A DNA stretch of 64,000 bases from Blautia wexlerae (GTDB lineage: Bacteria; Bacillota; Clostridia; Lachnospirales; Lachnospiraceae): positions 1 to 64,000 of the forward strand of contig NZ_JAAIMY010000022.1 of assembly GCF_013300825.1 (NCBI RefSeq). Direction: 5' to 3'. The translations under genes and the position numbers were made by a program. Shown here in pieces: positions 25,198-33,913 of the stretch. Each line of letters opens with the position of its first letter. Position 1 is the stretch's first letter. Below the pieces are notes generated by a model, which had not been told where the DNA came from, searched no databases, and saw only the letters and a program-made list of their open reading frames with translations.

Positions 25198-25333
25198 AAC
25201 TGCCTCCGATTCCTGCCGGTAAAAAGTTCCTGAGTAACTGTCCGGCAGTTTGTTGCTGTGAAGTGCCTGACAGTTACATCTGTGATATGTATTATGGCAG
25301 AAATATAAAAATATATACGTTATGATACAGGAT

Positions 25334-25475
25334 GTTACTGTTCACTGGTAATATCCCGCGAGGTGTTTTGGCATGAATATGCCAAAATCCCGAGACATAC
25401 AAGCCAAAATTCCATTGCCGCAGGCAATCTGGAATGAATTTTGGCTAAGTTACTGTGAATGGAGTGAACAGTAAC
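25334..25475. repeat. composite palindromic intergenic element
   Basis: Outer arms GTTACTGTTCACT (25334-25346) and AGTGAACAGTAAC (25463-25475) are perfect inverted repeats. Between them are two further hairpins: TTTTGGCAT/ATGCCAAAA (25366-25387) and a long one from AGCCAAAATTCCA (25402) to TTTTGGCT (about 25446). No reading frame is present. The size and nested symmetry suggest a MITE-like or REP-like element rather than a regulator. A related GTTACTGT/ACAGTAAC palindrome occurs at 53807-53862. Confidence 0.6.
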
Positions 25476-25502
25476 TACATGATAAAAGAGTGTATGAATA
25501 AC

Positions 25503-25564
25503 TGTACTTTTGGAGAGAGAAATAGTATAATATCTGTAATTATCCGACAGTATAAAAATGTCGG
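25503..25564 (+). promoter_or_regulatory. promoter and leader hairpin of murB
   Basis: TATAAT at 25526-25531 has a weak -35 (TGTACT, 25503-25508) at 17 bases. Downstream CCGACA (25544-25549) and TGTCGG (25559-25564) make a small hairpin in the leader. It is the likely start of the murB-rapZ-whiA-crh operon. Confidence 0.45.
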
Positions 25565-25605
25565 AAGAGATTTAATAAATATAGAAAGATTGAGGAATGA
25601 AATCT

Positions 25606-26517
25606 GTGAATCAGAATATAATAGAGAAATTTAATGCTCTGCTGGGAGAAGAAAAGGTGAAAGTGGATGAACCTATGAAACGCCATACCACATTTCGGAT
25701 TGGTGGTCCGGCAGATTGTTTCTTACTTCCTTCCACTGAGGAAGAATTGCAGGGAATTTTAAAGATATGTAAAGATGAAAAAATGCCTTATTTTATTCTT
25801 GGAAACGGAAGCAATCTTCTGGTAAGTGATGAAGGATACAGAGGCGTTATCATTCAGCTTTACAGAAATTATGGTGATATTACGGTAAAGGGAAATGAAA
25901 TCCATGTAACAGCAGGAGCTTTGCTGTCACAGATTGCGGCAGCGGCAAAAAATGCATCCCTGACAGGATTTGAGTTTGCCGGAGGAATTCCCGGCACATT
26001 AGGCGGGGCAGTTGTCATGAATGCAGGTGCTTATGGAGGCGAAATGAAAGATGTGCTGAAAGAAGTAACTGTTATGTCCGATGCAGGTGAAATCCTTACC
26101 CTTCCGGCAGAGAAGCTGGAAATGGGATATCGCACAAGTGTTGTGAAAACCAAAGGATATCTGGTGCTGGGCGCAGTGATTGTTCTTGAACACGGAAACC
26201 AGGAATCTATAAAGGCAAGGATGAAAGAACTGACAGAGCAGAGGGTAAGCAAACAGCCGCTGGAATTTCCAAGTGCAGGGAGTACCTTCAAACGTCCGAA
26301 AGGGTATTTTGCCGGAAAACTGATCATGGATGCCGGACTGCGGGGATATCAGACAGGCGGTGCACAGGTTTCTGAGAAACATTGTGGGTTTGTGATCAAC
26401 AAAGACAACGCGACTGCAGCAGATGTGTGCAGACTGATCAGAGATGTGCAGGATAGAGTAAAAGAACAGTTTGGTGTGACTCTTGAGCCGGAAGTGAAAT
26501 TCCTTGGGAAATTCTAA
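25606..26517 (+). CDS. murB: UDP-N-acetylenolpyruvoylglucosamine reductase
   Basis: The protein has about 303 aa. MurB is the FAD enzyme that reduces UDP-GlcNAc-enolpyruvate to UDP-MurNAc in the second committed step of peptidoglycan synthesis. RHTTFRIGGPADC and GNGSNLLVSDEGYRG form the FAD site, and GGIPGTLGGAVVMNAGAYGG is the core motif. GYRTS, the catalytic serine in AGSTFKRPKG and the final glutamate in LEPEVKFLG are all present. An ATG at 25597 touches the GAGGA site directly, whereas the GTG at 25606 is 9 bases from it and gives the usual VNQNIIEKF start, so I prefer the GTG. Confidence 0.95.
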   Translation: MNQNIIEKFNALLGEEKVKVDEPMKRHTTFRIGGPADCFLLPSTEEELQGILKICKDEKMPYFILGNGSNLLVSDEGYRGVIIQLYRNYGDITVKGNEIHVTAGALLSQIAAAAKNASLTGFEFAGGIPGTLGGAVVMNAGAYGGEMKDVLKEVTVMSDAGEILTLPAEKLEMGYRTSVVKTKGYLVLGAVIVLEHGNQESIKARMKELTEQRVSKQPLEFPSAGSTFKRPKGYFAGKLIMDAGLRGYQTGGAQVSEKHCGFVINKDNATAADVCRLIRDVQDRVKEQFGVTLEPEVKFLGKF

Positions 26518-26602
26518 TCTGGCTGAATCAGGGCAATCCTGTAAACAGGGTGCAAAAACAAATGAGTAATAGTTGAGATTAAGAAGTGACGGGAGATAGA
26601 AA

Positions 26603-27490
26603 ATGCGTTTTGTAATAGTGACAGGAGTGTCGGGAGCAGGAAAAACATCTGCATTAAAAATGCTGGAGGATGCGAATTATTTTTGTGTGGATAATCTGCC
26701 AATCCCTTTGCTGGAGAAATTCGCATCACTGATGCCGGAGATACAGGGAGAAGATATACAGAATGTTGCGTTAGGAATTGATGCAAGAAGCGGACGTTCT
26801 CTGGATGAACTTGAGGTCGTGCTGGACAGAATGAAGAAAGCAGGATATGATTTTGAGATTCTGTTTCTGGATGCACAGGACAGTGTTCTGGTTAAACGTT
26901 ATAAGGAGACCCGCAGAAGCCACCCTCTTGCAATGGGCGGAAGAGTGGACGACGGAATCCGGCTGGAGAGAGAGAAGATGCGCTTTCTGAGAGAACGTGC
27001 GGATTATATTATTGATACCAGTTATCTTCTGACAAGAGAACTGAAACAGGAGATAGACAGGATATTTGTGGATAATCAGGATTTCTGCAATATGATGATT
27101 TCTGTGCTGTCATTTGGATTTAAATATGGAATACCGGCAGATGCAGATCTTGTGTTTGATGTGCGTTTCCTGCCAAATCCATATTATGTGGATGAACTCA
27201 GACCTCTGACCGGACTGGATGACAGGGTTTTTAATTATGTAATGGACTGCGATATAGCCAGGACATTTGCAGACAAACTGGAGGATATGATAAATTTTCT
27301 TATTCCTAATTATGTGAAAGAGGGAAAGACAAATCTGGTGATCGCAATCGGATGTACAGGCGGCAAGCACCGTTCTGTTACGCTGGCAAGAGAACTTTAT
27401 TCCAGATTGTCCGGAAATACAAAATACGGATTCAGGCTGGAACACAGAGATGCACAGAAAGACCGCCTGGTCAGAAAACAGGAAGGATGA
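26603..27490 (+). CDS. rapZ: RNase adapter / nucleotide-binding protein RapZ (YvcJ family)
   Basis: The protein has 295 aa. The P-loop GVSGAGKTSALKMLED is at 8-23 and CVDNLPIPLL follows. RRSHPLAMGG, the DTSYLLTREL segment and the C-terminal IAIGCTGGKHRSVTLAREL are family signatures. Enterobacterial RapZ directs RNase E to glmZ; the Firmicute homologue binds nucleotides and influences competence and cell-wall metabolism. It is flanked by murB and whiA. The gluK/yvcK gene that usually separates rapZ and whiA in Firmicutes is absent here. Confidence 0.95.
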   Translation: MRFVIVTGVSGAGKTSALKMLEDANYFCVDNLPIPLLEKFASLMPEIQGEDIQNVALGIDARSGRSLDELEVVLDRMKKAGYDFEILFLDAQDSVLVKRYKETRRSHPLAMGGRVDDGIRLEREKMRFLRERADYIIDTSYLLTRELKQEIDRIFVDNQDFCNMMISVLSFGFKYGIPADADLVFDVRFLPNPYYVDELRPLTGLDDRVFNYVMDCDIARTFADKLEDMINFLIPNYVKEGKTNLVIAIGCTGGKHRSVTLARELYSRLSGNTKYGFRLEHRDAQKDRLVRKQEG

Positions 27491-27500
27491 TAAAGGAGAG

Positions 27501-28460
27501 ATGTCTTTTTCAGGGATAGTGAAGGAAGAACTTTCCAGACAGATTGGATTGGCCAGACATTGCAAAATGGCAGAACTGGCTGCGATTTTATGTTCCTGTG
27601 GAAAAATGGAATGTTTTTTGGGGGACAGTAAACTGAAAATCCAGACGGAAAATGAAGCAGTTGCAAGAAAGTGCTTTACATTATTGCAAAAAACATTTAA
27701 TATAGAAACAAAGATATTTGTACGTGAGAACAGTCATCTGAAACGGGTGAAGGTATATACAATAGAAATAACTGATCCCGAAGAAATCCAGGTAATTTTT
27801 CAGGCGCTGCGGCTTGTCACGAACAGTATCGACCAGGGTACGCTTGTGTTGTCGGATATGCTGGTGGTACAGCAGAATTGTTGCAAACGGGCGTTTATCA
27901 GGGGTGCTTTTTTGGCATCCGGTTCAATCAGTGATCCTGAGAAGGGATATCACTTTGAGATTGTATGTTCTGATGCAAAAAGAGCAGAGCAGCTACAGAC
28001 GATCATCCGCAGTTTTTCGGTAGATGCCAAGATCGTTCAGCGCAAGAAATCGCATGTGGTCTATGTGAAGGAAGGTGCACAGATTGTTGACATGCTTGCT
28101 GTTATGGAAGCTAATGTGGCATTGATGGACCTGGAGAACATCCGAATACTGAAGGAAATGAGAAATTCAGTAAACAGAAAAGTTAACTGTGAAACTGCGA
28201 ATATTAATAAAACCGTAAATGCAGCCGTTAAGCAGATGGAAGATATTAAGCTGGTTCAGCAGAAGATGGGATTTGAACAGCTTAATGAAGGACTTGCACA
28301 GGTTGCAGAACTTCGGATGCAATATCCGGAAGCTACACTAAAAGAATTAGGAATGATGTTAAGCCCGCAGGTGGGCAAATCGGGAGTCAATCACAGACTG
28401 AGAAAGCTGAGCGCAATGGCTGACGAGCTGCGGGAGAAACAAGGAGGAGAGTTATTATGA
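27501..28460 (+). CDS. whiA: DNA-binding protein WhiA
   Basis: The protein has 319 aa. An N-terminal domain derived from LAGLIDADG homing endonucleases (with CCKRAFIRGAFLASGSISDP) is followed by a C-terminal helix-turn-helix (EATLKELGMMLSPQVGKSGVNHRLRKL). WhiA controls sporulation genes in actinobacteria and affects division and chromosome segregation in Firmicutes. The start at 27501 follows AAGGAGA; the frame extends upstream into rapZ but that is a shadow. Overlaps the next gene by 4 bases (ATGA). Confidence 0.95.
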   Translation: MSFSGIVKEELSRQIGLARHCKMAELAAILCSCGKMECFLGDSKLKIQTENEAVARKCFTLLQKTFNIETKIFVRENSHLKRVKVYTIEITDPEEIQVIFQALRLVTNSIDQGTLVLSDMLVVQQNCCKRAFIRGAFLASGSISDPEKGYHFEIVCSDAKRAEQLQTIIRSFSVDAKIVQRKKSHVVYVKEGAQIVDMLAVMEANVALMDLENIRILKEMRNSVNRKVNCETANINKTVNAAVKQMEDIKLVQQKMGFEQLNEGLAQVAELRMQYPEATLKELGMMLSPQVGKSGVNHRLRKLSAMADELREKQGGELL

Positions 28461-28711
28461 TTAAAAAACCAATCACCATTAATTTATCCACAGGTCTGGA
28501 AGCACGTCCGGTAGCACAGTTGGTACAGGTTGCCAGTCAGTTCAACAGTGAGATTTATGTAGAGATTGGAAAGAAGCGTGTGAATGCAAAGAGCATTATG
28601 GGTATGATGACACTTGGGCTTGATGCAGGGGAAGAAATCACTTTATCTGCAAATGGTGAAGATGAAGAGGCTGCCATGGCAGGCATTGAGCAGTATTTGA
28701 GTAATCAGTGA
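28457..28711 (+). CDS. crh: Crh-like HPr-family protein lacking the phosphorylatable histidine
   Basis: The protein has 84 aa with the HPr fold. The position of the HPr catalytic His15 is glutamate here (GLEARPVAQLV instead of GLHARP), so it cannot take phosphate from enzyme I. The Ser46 region is intact (NAKSIMGMMTLGL), so HPr kinase could still phosphorylate it. This is the Crh pattern, although Bacillus Crh has Gln at position 15. The position after rapZ-whiA matches Bacillus gene order. The inferred role is catabolite control through CcpA rather than sugar transport. It overlaps whiA by 4 bases. Confidence 0.88.
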   Translation: MIKKPITINLSTGLEARPVAQLVQVASQFNSEIYVEIGKKRVNAKSIMGMMTLGLDAGEEITLSANGEDEEAAMAGIEQYLSNQ

Positions 28712-28771
28712 TCGGGATTTTTATCAGATTTTGACCTGTAACTGTGAGAGGAAGAACAGTCAGGGGTATGG

Positions 28772-28810
28772 ACACATCCGGAATGGAAGACCGCTTTCCG
28801 GGTGTGTTTT
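28772..28810 (+). terminator. intrinsic terminator after crh
   Basis: ACACATCCGGAA (28772-28783) pairs with TTCCGGGTGTGT (28796-28807) with one G-U pair, followed by TTTT. It ends the murB-rapZ-whiA-crh operon. Confidence 0.8.
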
Positions 28811-28832
28811 GCCGTAATTGGGCGATTATAAG

Positions 28833-28861
28833 TTGACCATGAGAATAAAACAGGTTATAAT
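28833..28861 (+). promoter_or_regulatory. sigma-A promoter for the SipW-like gene
   Basis: TTGACC (28833-28838), 17 bases, TATAAT (28856-28861). It is a near-consensus promoter 86 bases before the start at 28947. Confidence 0.75.
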
Positions 28862-28946
28862 GAGTGAAGCGTAACTGTCTGATAGTTTCCTGTCCTGTGG
28901 GCTATCGGAGGTTACTGTGCGAGAATAAAAATGAGGAGTGTAACCA

Positions 28947-30095
28947 ATGTCAAAATTTTTGAAATTTATTGTACATTTCATAGTGATATGCACCATTGTC
29001 TGCGTTGTTGGACTGGCAGCTCCGCCTTTCTTTGGAGTTACAACGGAAATCACAGATGACTCCGGGAAGGAAACAAACCTGCCGGAAGGATCTGTAACTT
29101 ATGCGATACCGACGAAGACTGCAGATGCAGCTGTAGGGGACTCTATTTTGTATCAGAGTGATTCAAAGACATATCGTTACATGATCACAGAGATGGATAA
29201 AAAAAATAATATCTTTAAAGTAGTCGATGCCACGGATAAAGATGCAGAACCGATTACTGTTGAAGTGAAAGATTATATTCCTGAAGTTGTTATTACTATT
29301 GGATATGTAGGATACCTCTTGATTGCGACACAGAGTATAGAGGGACTTATTATTATCGGACTGGCTGTCCTTTTTCTTGTAATTCTTTACATAGTTGCGG
29401 AACTTTTGAAGAAAGAGCCACAGGATGATTATGATGATGTGGATACAGAACCGGGATATGTGAAGAGTAAAAAGGAACTTAAGAGAGAAGAGAAGGCAAG
29501 AGAAAAACGTTATAAAGATGAAGAGCGACAGATAAAGAAAGAAGAAAGAGCCCGCAAAAAGGGAAAAGCACCTGAAAGAAAGAAAATTAAAACAGGTGGA
29601 TTTGTAGATGAAATCTATGAAGATGATTTGGAATCAGAGAAGCATGAACAGCCCAAACAGCCGACAACAGTCCAGACGGCAACAAGCGAAGCACATGAAC
29701 TTCTGAAAAAAGAAATTGCGGCAGCTACTGCGGATGAACCGATGAAGGCAGAAGAATCGGAAGAACAGATCAAACCGGAAGAAATAATGTCCCGAGGGCC
29801 TGTTTCCGGAAAAACAGAAATGATCGTGCCACAGGTTAAAGAGCAGCTGAGACAGATGATGACTGCTTCTGAAAGACAACCTGTTGAAGCGTCGGAAGAT
29901 GAAGAGCCGGAAGAGATTAAACGTATGGTGATTCCGGCGTGGTCAGCAGCACAGATCGCTGAGATTGCAAAAAAACAGGGCGATGCGCCTGATATTGTCA
30001 GAGATGATGTGACAAAAGTGACGCTGTTTGATTATTCTGACATTATAGCAGATGAGAAGCCTGTACAGACAGAACAAAGTGAAACAGAAGAATAA
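28947..30095 (+). CDS. SipW-like signal-peptidase homologue, catalytically dead, with charged cytosolic tail
   Basis: The protein has 382 aa. An N-terminal membrane helix (about 7-27) is followed by an outside domain to about 110 and a second membrane region (about 110-150). The outside part, LPEGSVTYAIPTKTADAAVGD, then YRYMITEMD, VEVKDYIPEVV and IGYVGYLL, resembles the SipW/archaeal signal peptidase I fold. However, the catalytic serine motif (usually SGSMEPT) is replaced by DDSGKETN. After the second membrane part comes a long, very charged cytosolic tail (about 152-382) with many KEER/KREEK repeats and acidic blocks. I infer a pseudoenzyme acting as a scaffold or sensor. It is a single-gene unit between a promoter and a terminator. 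Confidence 0.65.
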   Translation: MSKFLKFIVHFIVICTIVCVVGLAAPPFFGVTTEITDDSGKETNLPEGSVTYAIPTKTADAAVGDSILYQSDSKTYRYMITEMDKKNNIFKVVDATDKDAEPITVEVKDYIPEVVITIGYVGYLLIATQSIEGLIIIGLAVLFLVILYIVAELLKKEPQDDYDDVDTEPGYVKSKKELKREEKAREKRYKDEERQIKKEERARKKGKAPERKKIKTGGFVDEIYEDDLESEKHEQPKQPTTVQTATSEAHELLKKEIAAATADEPMKAEESEEQIKPEEIMSRGPVSGKTEMIVPQVKEQLRQMMTASERQPVEASEDEEPEEIKRMVIPAWSAAQIAEIAKKQGDAPDIVRDDVTKVTLFDYSDIIADEKPVQTEQSETEE

Positions 30096-30107
30096 GAGAT
30101 GACGCAG

Positions 30108-30152
30108 GAACGTGTTTCTTCCTATTATATATAGAAGGAACACGTTCTTTTT
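30108..30152 (+). terminator. intrinsic terminator after the SipW-like gene
   Basis: GAACGTGTTTCTTCC (from 30108) pairs with GAAGGAACACGTTC (ending about 30147) and is followed by a T-run. It separates this unit from the ribosomal superoperon. Confidence 0.75.
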
Positions 30153-30274
30153 ATGTCCGGCGCGGAAAATGATCAAATCCTTTATGATTTGGCTTCCGTT
30201 ATGCCGTGGAATTGCCGAAATAATATTGTACAGAATCAAATACAAAAAAATAATAAAAAAAGTAAAAAAAACAC

Positions 30275-30303
30275 TTGCATTTTTTCGGATGGTCGTGTAT
30301 ACT
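30275..30303 (+). promoter_or_regulatory. promoter of the S10 ribosomal operon
   Basis: TTGCAT (30275-30280), 17 bases, TATACT (30298-30303), preceded by an A-rich upstream tract that could act as an UP element. It is 234 bases before rpsJ. The same CTTGCATTT -35 context occurs in the promoter before rpmJ. Confidence 0.8.
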
Positions 30304-30309
30304 CTCAAT

Positions 30310-30536
30310 TGTTGTGACATTGATAGCAATGAAGCGCGAGGTTGCTGCCACAGAGATGGCAGGTTTTCCGTGGAGCGAATGTCAAGTTTGAAAACTGACG
30401 ACAAGTCACTGTACAAGTTCAGAAGACCATCCAGGGATGGCGTGTGTGGTAAGAATTTGAAAGACACACACGGAGATGTGTACAGTCGCCGCTTGTCGTA
30501 CTGCTTGAAAAGTACGAATAGGAGGAGACTTTTTTT
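30310..30536 (+). promoter_or_regulatory. long 5' leader of the S10 operon
   Basis: About 227 bases separate the promoter and rpsJ. They contain several potential stems, for example CTGCCA.../TGGCAG near 30344-30361, CCATCC/GGATGG near 30427-30440 and ACACAC/GTGTGT near 30474-30483. No T-run terminator or reading frame is seen. The leader may bind a ribosomal protein for autoregulation (L4 does so in E. coli S10 leaders), but which protein acts in this group cannot be read from the sequence. Confidence 0.45.
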
Positions 30537-30854
30537 ATGGCAAATCAGGTAATGAGAATCACTTTAAAGGCTTATGATCATCAGTTAGTAGATGCATCAG
30601 CAGCAAAAATCATCGAGACTGTTAAAAAGAACGGAGCAATGGTAAGCGGACCGGTTCCACTTCCAACTAAGAAAGAAGTTGTTACAATCTTAAGAGCCGT
30701 TCATAAATACAAAGATTCCAGAGAGCAGTTCGAACAGAGAACTCATAAGAGACTGATCGATATCCTTACACCAACACAGAAGACAGTAGATGCTCTGTCA
30801 AGACTGGAAATGCCAGCAGGTGTTAACATCGATATCAAAATGAAGACTAAATAA
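30537..30854 (+). CDS. rpsJ: 30S ribosomal protein S10
   Basis: The protein has 105 aa. S10 belongs to the 30S head and also partners NusB in antitermination. [20 protein letters not shown] and GPVPLPTKK are signature stretches, and [27 protein letters not shown] closes the protein. GGAGGAG precedes the start. It is the first gene of the superoperon and is separated from rplC by 193 bases with a palindromic repeat, which is wider than normal for this junction. Confidence 0.98.
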   Translation: MANQVMRITLKAYDHQLVDASAAKIIETVKKNGAMVSGPVPLPTKKEVVTILRAVHKYKDSREQFEQRTHKRLIDILTPTQKTVDALSRLEMPAGVNIDIKMKTK

Positions 30855-30861
30855 GGCATTG

Positions 30862-30966
30862 AACACTTAATAAGTATGCAATGCGAATTTAGTGAGAAAG
30901 CTCACCTCGACACTTAATGAATGACGAGCGAAGCGAGGAAATGAATTTAGTGACGATGGTGTCTCA
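30862..30966. repeat. palindromic repeat element, copy 1 (core 30909-30965) with a degenerate neighbour
   Basis: The 57-bp core at 30909-30965 is 52/57 identical to 44611-44667 and has terminal GACAC/GTGTC. Its centre is the mirror-symmetric GAGCGAAGCGAG (30926-30937). A related shorter unit at about 30862-30898 shares ACACTTAATAA and GAATTTAGTGA at its two ends. The element lies between rpsJ and rplC, inside the operon, so it is transcribed and must not terminate. Confidence 0.65.
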
Positions 30967-31047
30967 ACTATGATAATGCTATAAGCATTAAGCTATTTAC
31001 TATATGATTGCCGGTAATCGGTAATCCGCTATAAGGAGGAAGAAAGA

Positions 31048-31680
31048 ATGAAGAAAGCTATTTTAGCTACTAAAGTCGGAATGACTCAGATCTTCAATGA
31101 AGACGGCCAGTTAATTCCGGTAACAGTTTTACAGGCTGGTCCTTGTGTCGTAACTCAGGTTAAGACAGAAGAGAACGATGGATACGAAGCAGTTCAGGTT
31201 GGATTCGGAGACATCAGAGAAAGCCTTGTTAACAAACCGGAAAAAGGACACTTTGACAAAGCTGGCGTTGCAGTAAAGAGATTCGTTAAAGAATTCAGAT
31301 TTGATAACGCTGCTGAATATGCAGTAGGACAGGAAATTAAAGCTGATATCTTTGCAGACGGCGATCACATTGATGCAACAGCTGTTTCCAAAGGTAAAGG
31401 TTTCCAGGGTGCAATCAAGAGACATGGTCAGTCCAGAGGACCTATGGCTCACGGTTCCAAATATCATCGTCATGCAGGTTCCAATGGTGCTTGTTCTGAT
31501 CCGAGCAAGGTATTCAAAGGAAAACACATGCCAGGTCATATGGGAAATGTTCAGGTTACTGTACAGAACCTTGAGATTGTACGCGTAGATACAGAAAACA
31601 ACTTACTGTTAGTTAAGGGTGCTGTTCCAGGACCTAAGAAATCTTTGGTAACAATCAAAGAGACAGTAAAGTCCTTATAA
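31048..31680 (+). CDS. rplC: 50S ribosomal protein L3
   Basis: The protein has 210 aa. L3 starts 50S assembly and reaches toward the peptidyl transferase centre. [20 protein letters not shown] at the start, and [20 protein letters not shown] with [27 protein letters not shown] in the finger loop, identify it. AAGGAGGAAG precedes the ATG. It is followed by rplD after 21 bases. Confidence 0.98.
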   Translation: MKKAILATKVGMTQIFNEDGQLIPVTVLQAGPCVVTQVKTEENDGYEAVQVGFGDIRESLVNKPEKGHFDKAGVAVKRFVKEFRFDNAAEYAVGQEIKADIFADGDHIDATAVSKGKGFQGAIKRHGQSRGPMAHGSKYHRHAGSNGACSDPSKVFKGKHMPGHMGNVQVTVQNLEIVRVDTENNLLLVKGAVPGPKKSLVTIKETVKSL

Positions 31681-31701
31681 TAAGAAAGGAGGAGCACACA
31701 A

Positions 31702-32322
31702 ATGGCAAACGTAACTGTTTATAATATGGAAGGCAACGAAGTTGGAACAATGGAACTGAATGATGCAGTATTCGGCGTAGAAGTCAATGAGCATCTTGTT
31801 CACCTTGCTGTTGTTCGTCAGCTTGCAAATAATCGCCAGGGTACTCAGAAGGCTAAAACACGTTCTGAAGTAAGCGGCGGCGGAAGAAAACCGTGGAGAC
31901 AGAAAGGAACAGGTCATGCTAGACAGGGTTCCATCCGTGCACCACAGTGGACTGGCGGCGGTGTTGTATTCGCTCCGGTACCAAGAGATTATGAAGTAAA
32001 AATGAACAAGAAAGAAAGAAGAGCTGCTTTAAAATCTGCTCTGACTTCCAAAGTTCAGGACAATAAATTAGTAGTTGTTGATGCTCTTACATTAGCAGAT
32101 GTTAAGACAAAGGAAATGCAGAAAGTTCTTACAAACCTGAAAGCTGAGAAAGCTCTGGTTATCACAGCAACAGATGACAAGAACGTAATCCTTTCCGCAA
32201 GAAACATCACTGATGTTCAGACTGCAACTCCAAGTACTATCAACGTATACGATGTTATGAACCACAACACCGTAATCGTAACCAAAGATGCTGTAGCATC
32301 CATCGAGGAGGTATATGCATAA
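31702..32322 (+). CDS. rplD: 50S ribosomal protein L4
   Basis: The protein has 206 aa. L4 lines the exit tunnel and in some bacteria represses its own operon. The long basic loop [20 protein letters not shown] is at about 57-76, followed by [22 protein letters not shown] lies upstream. The stop codon shares its last base with the rplW ATG (TAATG), indicating coupled translation. Confidence 0.98.
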   Translation: MANVTVYNMEGNEVGTMELNDAVFGVEVNEHLVHLAVVRQLANNRQGTQKAKTRSEVSGGGRKPWRQKGTGHARQGSIRAPQWTGGGVVFAPVPRDYEVKMNKKERRAALKSALTSKVQDNKLVVVDALTLADVKTKEMQKVLTNLKAEKALVITATDDKNVILSARNITDVQTATPSTINVYDVMNHNTVIVTKDAVASIEEVYA

Positions 32323-32621
32323 TGGCTGATATCAAGTACTATGACGTAATCAAGAAACCAGTGATTACAGAAAAATCTATGAATGCAATGGCTGAAAAGA
32401 AATACACTTTCTTAGTTCATCCGGAAGCAAACAAATCTCAGATCAAAGAAGCTGTAGAGAAAATGTTCGAAGGAACAAAAGTAAAGAGCGTTAATACCAT
32501 GAATATGGATGGAAAGAAAAAACGCCGTGGTATGACAGTTGGAACAACTGCTAAAACCAAAAAAGCTATCGTAGCTCTGACAGAAGACAGTAAAGATATT
32601 GAAATCTTCGAAGGACTTTAA
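32322..32621 (+). CDS. rplW: 50S ribosomal protein L23
   Basis: The protein has 99 aa. It sits at the tunnel exit and docks trigger factor and [23 protein letters not shown] and the [13 protein letters not shown] segment are typical. It overlaps rplD by one base, and its ribosome-binding site (GGAGG) lies in the end of rplD. Confidence 0.98.
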   Translation: MADIKYYDVIKKPVITEKSMNAMAEKKYTFLVHPEANKSQIKEAVEKMFEGTKVKSVNTMNMDGKKKRRGMTVGTTAKTKKAIVALTEDSKDIEIFEGL

Positions 32622-32682
32622 TTAACAGATAGCGATTATACGCATTCAAAAGCGTGAGGACAAATTTGAAAGGAGAACAAAA

Positions 32683-33528
32683 ATGGGAATCAAAAGTTAT
32701 AACCCATATACACCGTCTAGAAGACATATGACTGGTTCCGATTTCTCAGAGATCACAAAATCTACACCAGAGAAATCTCTTACCGTGTCTTTAAAGAAAA
32801 ACGCTGGACGTAACAACCAGGGTAAAATCACAGTTAGACACCGCGGAGGCGGAAGCAGAAGAAAATACAGAATCATCGACTTCAAGAGAAGAAAAGATGG
32901 AATCGCTGCAACAGTACTTTCCATCGAGTATGATCCAAACAGAACAGCAAACATCGCTCTTATCTGCTATGCAGATGGCGAGAAAGCATATATCCTTGCA
33001 CCGGAAGGCTTAAAAGTAGGCCAGAAAGTCATGAACGGAGCAGAAGCAGAAGTTCGTGTTGGTAACTGCTTACCATTAGAGCTTATCCCGGTTGGTACTA
33101 TGGTACACAACATTGAGCTTCATCCTGGAAAGGGCGGACAGATGGTTCGTTCTGCTGGAAACGGCGCTCAGTTAATGGCTAAAGAAGGCAAATACGCAAC
33201 ACTGCGTCTGCCATCTGGTGAAATGAGAATGGTTCCGATCGTATGCCGCGCATCTGTTGGTATTGTCGGAAACGGAGATCACAACCTGATTAACATCGGT
33301 AAAGCCGGACGTAAACGTAACATGGGTATCAGACCTACTGTTCGTGGTTCCGTAATGAACCCGAATGACCATCCACACGGTGGTGGTGAAGGAAAGACCG
33401 GTATCGGTCGCCCAGGTCCATGCACTCCATGGGGAAAACCTGCTCTTGGTCTGAAGACAAGAAAGAAAAACAAACCGTCCAACAAGCTCATCGTAAGAAG
33501 ACGCGATGGAAAAGCTTTATCGAAATAA
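32683..33528 (+). CDS. rplB: 50S ribosomal protein L2
   Basis: The protein has 281 aa. L2 is needed for subunit joining and peptidyl transfer. [20 protein letters not shown] starts the protein. [20 protein letters not shown] and the conserved histidine loop [20 protein letters not shown] are present. AAGGAG precedes the ATG. Confidence 0.98.
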   Translation: MGIKSYNPYTPSRRHMTGSDFSEITKSTPEKSLTVSLKKNAGRNNQGKITVRHRGGGSRRKYRIIDFKRRKDGIAATVLSIEYDPNRTANIALICYADGEKAYILAPEGLKVGQKVMNGAEAEVRVGNCLPLELIPVGTMVHNIELHPGKGGQMVRSAGNGAQLMAKEGKYATLRLPSGEMRMVPIVCRASVGIVGNGDHNLINIGKAGRKRNMGIRPTVRGSVMNPNDHPHGGGEGKTGIGRPGPCTPWGKPALGLKTRKKNKPSNKLIVRRRDGKALSK

Positions 33529-33543
33529 TAAGGAGGATTAAGC

Positions 33544-33825
33544 ATGTCTCGTTCACTGAAAAAAGGACCTTTTGCAGATGCAAGCTTACTGAAAAAAGTA
33601 GATGCGTTAAACGCTGCAAATGATAAATCCGTTATCAAAACCTGGTCACGCCGTTCTACAATCTTCCCGTCCTTCGTAGGACACACAATCGCTGTCCATG
33701 ACGGAAGAAAACACGTGCCGGTATATGTAACAGAGGATATGGTTGGCCACAAACTCGGTGAGTTCGTTGCAACCAGAACTTACAGAGGACACGGAAAAGA
33801 CGAAAAGAAATCCGGTGTTCGCTAG
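33544..33825 (+). CDS. rpsS: 30S ribosomal protein S19
   Basis: The protein has 93 aa. S19 in the 30S head contacts the A-site finger. [20 protein letters not shown] and [36 protein letters not shown] are family signatures. It begins 15 bases after rplB behind AAGGAGG. Confidence 0.98.
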   Translation: MSRSLKKGPFADASLLKKVDALNAANDKSVIKTWSRRSTIFPSFVGHTIAVHDGRKHVPVYVTEDMVGHKLGEFVATRTYRGHGKDEKKSGVR

Positions 33826-33913
33826 TATTTGACTTTATATTCTGTCTGCTGCCCATGAGACAGCGGACAGGTTAACCTGATATTGAGAGAAAGAGGAAAG
33901 GAGGCACTTTAAA

